DNA from: Sedimenticola_A sp040506425
Lineage (GTDB): Bacteria; Pseudomonadota; Gammaproteobacteria; Chromatiales; Chromatiaceae
Direction: 5' to 3'
Assembly: GCA_965224515.1 (NCBI GenBank)
Contig: OZ245051.1
Coordinates: forward strand, 2,108,001 to 2,172,000
DNA: 64,000 bases
Shown here: positions 61,296 through 64,000 of the stretch, piece by piece
Layout: each line of letters begins with the position of its first letter
Position numbering within the stretch: the first letter of the stretch is position 1
Notes under the pieces: generated by a model
What the model was told of the DNA's origin: nothing
The model's database searches: none
Seen by the model: only the letters and a program-made list of their open reading frames with translations
Program-made: the position numbers and the translations under genes

Positions 61296-62642
61296 TCACG
61301 TCAGGTAACGCAGGTAAATATAGACGCTTGAGATCCCGATGCTGATAAGCATCATCGGGAAAGCCATCAGCATGAAAGGCAGAAAGCGGATCGGAAAACC
61401 CGCACGCTCTGCGTACCCTGCAACGATCAGGTTGGCACTGGCGCCGATCAGTGAGCCGTTTCCGCCGAGGCAGGCACCCAGTGCCAGGGACCACCAGAGG
61501 GGTTCAAGTTGTGCTGCTCCGCCAAATACCGGTGCCATGTTCTTGATTATCGGGATCATGGTGGCCACGAAGGGGATGTTGTCCACCAGGGTTGAGAAGA
61601 TCGCCGAACCCCAGAGGATGGTCATGGCGGTAGTGGTCAGGTCACCGCCGGTCAGTTCCGCAATCTCCCTGGCAAAAATGTCGAGCAGTCCCGCATGTTC
61701 GATACCGTGCACAAGTATGAACAGACCGACGAAGAAGAATATTGTGATCCACTCCACCTCTGCGAATGAGGCGTGCACGTTTTTGGATTGAGACTCGGCC
61801 GGCTTGAACAGGTTGGTCAGCAGCAGCAGGAGGGCCGCACCGAATATCGCTATGGTAGCAGGCTCCAGGTGGAGTTGATGGGAGAGGGTGAAGCCGGCGA
61901 TGACCACTGCCAATACGAACAGCGACTGTTTCAGCAACCGCACATCAGTGATGGCACTGTTCTCGTTGAAACCCATGACCCGCTTTTTGGACTCTTCGTC
62001 CGTATGGAGTTTTCTTCCCCACACGGCCCAGACTATGGCGAGGGTGATTGCCATGATCAACGGGATGATCGGGGCCAGGTTGATAAGGAAATCATTGAAG
62101 GAGAGGTGGACCGCGGAACCGATCATTATGTTCGGTGGGTCGCCGATCAGGGTTGCCGCACCGCCGATATTGGAAGCGAGTATCTCCGTGAACAGGTAGG
62201 GATAAGGCGGCACCTTCAGCTCCTGGCATATGAGCAGGGTGACGGGGGCGATCAGCAATACCGTGGTCACGTTGTCCAGCAGGGCTGAGAAGAGGGCAGT
62301 GAATAAGGAGAGCATCAGCATGATGCCCCAGGGGCTTGCCTTGACCTGTTTAGCCGACCAGATGGCCACGTACTGAAATACCCCTGACCTGCGGGTAATG
62401 GCCACGATCACCATCATGCCTGTGAGCAGTCCCAGGGTGTTGAAATCTTCTCCCCGAAGCGCCGCATACTGGTTCAGGACCCCGGTCAAAATCATCAGGG
62501 AGCCACCGAGCAGGGCAACGATCGCCCGGTTGACGCGCTCGGTAACAATGACCAGGTAGGTTGCAACAAAAAGGATGGTTGATACCCAGAAGGGATCCCA
62601 GCCGAAGATAACGCTTGAGGCGATGTCGGGTGAACTGTCCAT
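61296..62642 (-). CDS. NhaD/ArsB-family ion transporter
   Basis: A 448-residue membrane protein with about eleven helices, of the ion-transporter superfamily that includes NhaD sodium/proton antiporters, ArsB and CitM. Diagnostic re-entrant segments are SALLDNVTTVLLIAP with GDPPNIMIGSA in the first half, and STLVDNIPFVATMIP with GNGSLIGASANLI in the second. There is no arsR or arsC nearby, so a sodium or carboxylate substrate is more likely than arsenite. ATG 62642 overlaps the stop of the upstream CBS gene (TGATG), which indicates translational coupling. Confidence 0.9.
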   Translation of the reverse strand: MDSSPDIASSVIFGWDPFWVSTILFVATYLVIVTERVNRAIVALLGGSLMILTGVLNQYAALRGEDFNTLGLLTGMMVIVAITRRSGVFQYVAIWSAKQVKASPWGIMLMLSLFTALFSALLDNVTTVLLIAPVTLLICQELKVPPYPYLFTEILASNIGGAATLIGDPPNIMIGSAVHLSFNDFLINLAPIIPLIMAITLAIVWAVWGRKLHTDEESKKRVMGFNENSAITDVRLLKQSLFVLAVVIAGFTLSHQLHLEPATIAIFGAALLLLLTNLFKPAESQSKNVHASFAEVEWITIFFFVGLFILVHGIEHAGLLDIFAREIAELTGGDLTTTAMTILWGSAIFSTLVDNIPFVATMIPIIKNMAPVFGGAAQLEPLWWSLALGACLGGNGSLIGASANLIVAGYAERAGFPIRFLPFMLMAFPMMLISIGISSVYIYLRYLT

Positions 62643-63166
62643 CACTCTTTTATGTCCTCGCGTCTGAATACACAGCCTTCCTCAAATCGCCCATCGTCCT
62701 TGAACAGGTCCGTAGCAAGTTTCGACAGGATGTCCCAGTTGGAGATCATGCCGACCAGTTTCATGTCGTCGCCCTCTACAAGAACCACCGGCAGGCTGGA
62801 GGGGGCCTCGTAGAGTTCGCGGATTACCTCCATGATGGGGGCGTTCGAGCGGCATACAGTTACATTCTCCTTTTCCACGTAATCCCTGACAGGCTGGTCG
62901 ATCACGTGTTCCAGGCACTGGACAACCTCCTGCAGGTTGTCGGCAAGAAAGTCCAGGTTTGCCAGTGAGGGTGAGAGAGTGGCTGCCTTGGGGAGTAATG
63001 CCTGTAACAGGTTTCGCAGGCCGAAAAGGCCGATGAAGTGTCCGTCACCGTCCATGATAGGAATGTTGTGAATTCGGTGGTTGCACATCAGGCGCAAGGC
63101 CTCTGACACCGGCGTGTCAGCAGATAGCGTGATCGGATCGGAAGACATGAAGAAATCAGCAGACAA
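62642..63166 (-). CDS. CBS-domain protein
   Basis: A 174-residue protein with two CBS motifs (about residues 5-60, SSDPITLSADTPVSEAL through GDGHFIGLFG; and about 100-160, ENVTVCRSNAPIMEVI through DMKLVGMISNWD). I place the start at TTG 63166 because a perfect GGAGG lies seven bases upstream and the protein then begins just before the first CBS motif. The open frame extends to 63289 but has no ribosome binding site there. The stop overlaps the transporter start, so both this protein and the one at 60825-61280 are likely partners of the transporter. Confidence 0.85.
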   Translation of the reverse strand: MSADFFMSSDPITLSADTPVSEALRLMCNHRIHNIPIMDGDGHFIGLFGLRNLLQALLPKAATLSPSLANLDFLADNLQEVVQCLEHVIDQPVRDYVEKENVTVCRSNAPIMEVIRELYEAPSSLPVVLVEGDDMKLVGMISNWDILSKLATDLFKDDGRFEEGCVFRREDIKE

Positions 63167-63464
63167 GGAGTAACCTCCATTCAAGGCGGCCAGAAACCTG
63201 GCCATGAAATATGGTTGTTGATGCTTTTGTAATGGTTGGTAATCCTGCAAAAAAGCAATGCTATCGCGTAAGTATAGACTGAGTTTCAATTCTCAGGAGG
63301 TGTTCGCCAGCCATTCGGGCTACATAAATACCATTTAAAATTCGTGGTTATGGCTGTTTCTGTGCTGCTCCAGGCAGGTCTGTTTGCGGGTCAAAGAGGT
63401 GAATTTGGGGTTGAAGGCCTGTACCATGCCCCAAAACTGAACTCTCCTGATGGGAATCGAATAG

Positions 63465-63989
63465 ATGAGTGCAAAGTGGGATACACGTTTTCTCGGGCTC
63501 GCCGCCCATACCTCAGCCTGGAGCAAGGACCCATCATCCCAGGTGGGAGCCGTAATCACTGACGGCAACCGGATCGTCTCCCTCGGGTATAATGGTTTTG
63601 CTGCCGGCGTGGTGGATGCTCCTGAGCGCCTGGTGGACAGGAATACCAAGTTGAACCTCACTATTCACGCCGAAGAGAATGCGATGATCTTCGCCAAGCG
63701 TGACCTGACAGGCTGCACGGTCTATGTCACCCATCCCCCCTGCCCGCGCTGCGCATCAAAGCTGATCCAGGAGGAGATCGGGCGGATTGTCTCCATCGCG
63801 CCGAGTGAGGACTTTCTCTCCCGCTGGGCGGATGATCTGGAGCTCTCCATGCAGATGTACAGGGAGGCGGGAGTCGAGTTCAAGACCTATGAGCTGGATG
63901 AGATCAATACCGAGACCGCACAGGTCACGGTTTCGCCGGGGGGGTTCTTCAAAAAGGTGATGAGCCGCTGCCTGGACGCGATGTCCTGA
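63465..63989 (+). CDS. Deoxycytidylate (dCMP) deaminase
   Basis: A 174-residue zinc enzyme of the cytidine/deoxycytidylate deaminase family. The zinc motifs are HAEENA (His and catalytic Glu, about residue 68) and PPCPRCA (two Cys, about 92-95). The N-terminal SKDPSSQVGAVI and LGYNGF segments are those of dCMP deaminases, which feed dUMP to thymidylate synthesis. It is divergent from the CBS gene at 62642-63166. The stop codon is 11 bases from the end of the window. Confidence 0.92.
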   Translation: MSAKWDTRFLGLAAHTSAWSKDPSSQVGAVITDGNRIVSLGYNGFAAGVVDAPERLVDRNTKLNLTIHAEENAMIFAKRDLTGCTVYVTHPPCPRCASKLIQEEIGRIVSIAPSEDFLSRWADDLELSMQMYREAGVEFKTYELDEINTETAQVTVSPGGFFKKVMSRCLDAMS

Positions 63990-64000
63990 TCAGTTCCAGG

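Overview
The window is chromosomal DNA of a free-living or symbiotic gammaproteobacterium, most likely a Chromatiales-like sulfur oxidiser of the Sedimenticola/Thiodiazotropha kind. The class call rests on BamC, the long single-chain PurL, gammaproteobacterial-type GshA, the divergent metG/mrp pair and the rnfABCDGE plus nth neighbourhood, all of which are arranged roughly as in Gammaproteobacteria. The order-level guess is an inference from gene content. No tRNA, rRNA, CRISPR array, transposase or prophage gene was seen. Coding density is high, and the few gaps above 300 bases (8151-8985, 32754-33148, 59288-59790) are filled with REP-type palindromic repeats.

Layout. 1-8150: end of bamC, a metallo-beta-lactamase-fold hydrolase, a small membrane protein, a chemoreceptor, purL and an OmpA-like lipoprotein. 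8201-8972: six tandem copies of a ~140-base REP-containing unit. 8986-15556: a signalling block read in both directions, with a second chemoreceptor, a zinc-sensing (CZB) diguanylate cyclase, a cyclic-nucleotide-gated EAL phosphodiesterase, a DUF1269-like membrane protein, a lone receiver protein and a receiver-histidine kinase broken by a single-base frameshift. 15819-17363: a membrane-anchored glutamate-synthase-like oxidoreductase. 17567-32753: a type I secretion/adhesin locus, with two different ABC exporter subunits and an HlyD-family adaptor divergent from a ~3,228-residue RTX adhesin; a perfect CRP-type palindrome lies between them.

33149-42659: housekeeping genes, namely mazG, yjbQ-like, an M48 lipoprotein protease, a NUDIX hydrolase, prc, pbpG, gshA and a short-chain dehydrogenase. 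42861-46857: a PomAB-type flagellar stator followed by a PilZ protein and, convergently, a PAS-GGDEF cyclase. 46990-50310: DUF1841, nth and an RpfC-like hybrid kinase. 50387-55677: the complete rnfABCDGE operon. 55882-59287: metG and mrp, divergent. 59791-63166: an uncharacterised protein and a CBS / NhaD-ArsB transporter / CBS cluster. 63465-63989: dCMP deaminase.

How it fits together. Much of the window concerns the motile-to-attached decision: two chemoreceptors, the stator, at least four c-di-GMP proteins (two GGDEF, one EAL, one PilZ) and a giant exported adhesin. The EAL protein carries an intact-looking cyclic-nucleotide pocket and the adhesin promoter a CRP-type site, so cAMP-type signalling may act both on c-di-GMP breakdown and on adhesin transcription (inference). 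The strongest candidate for something unusual is the exporter. The two ABC subunits carry complementary motif defects that would place one degenerate and one competent ATP site in a heterodimer, and the cargo lacks a recognisable LapA-type N-terminal retention module.
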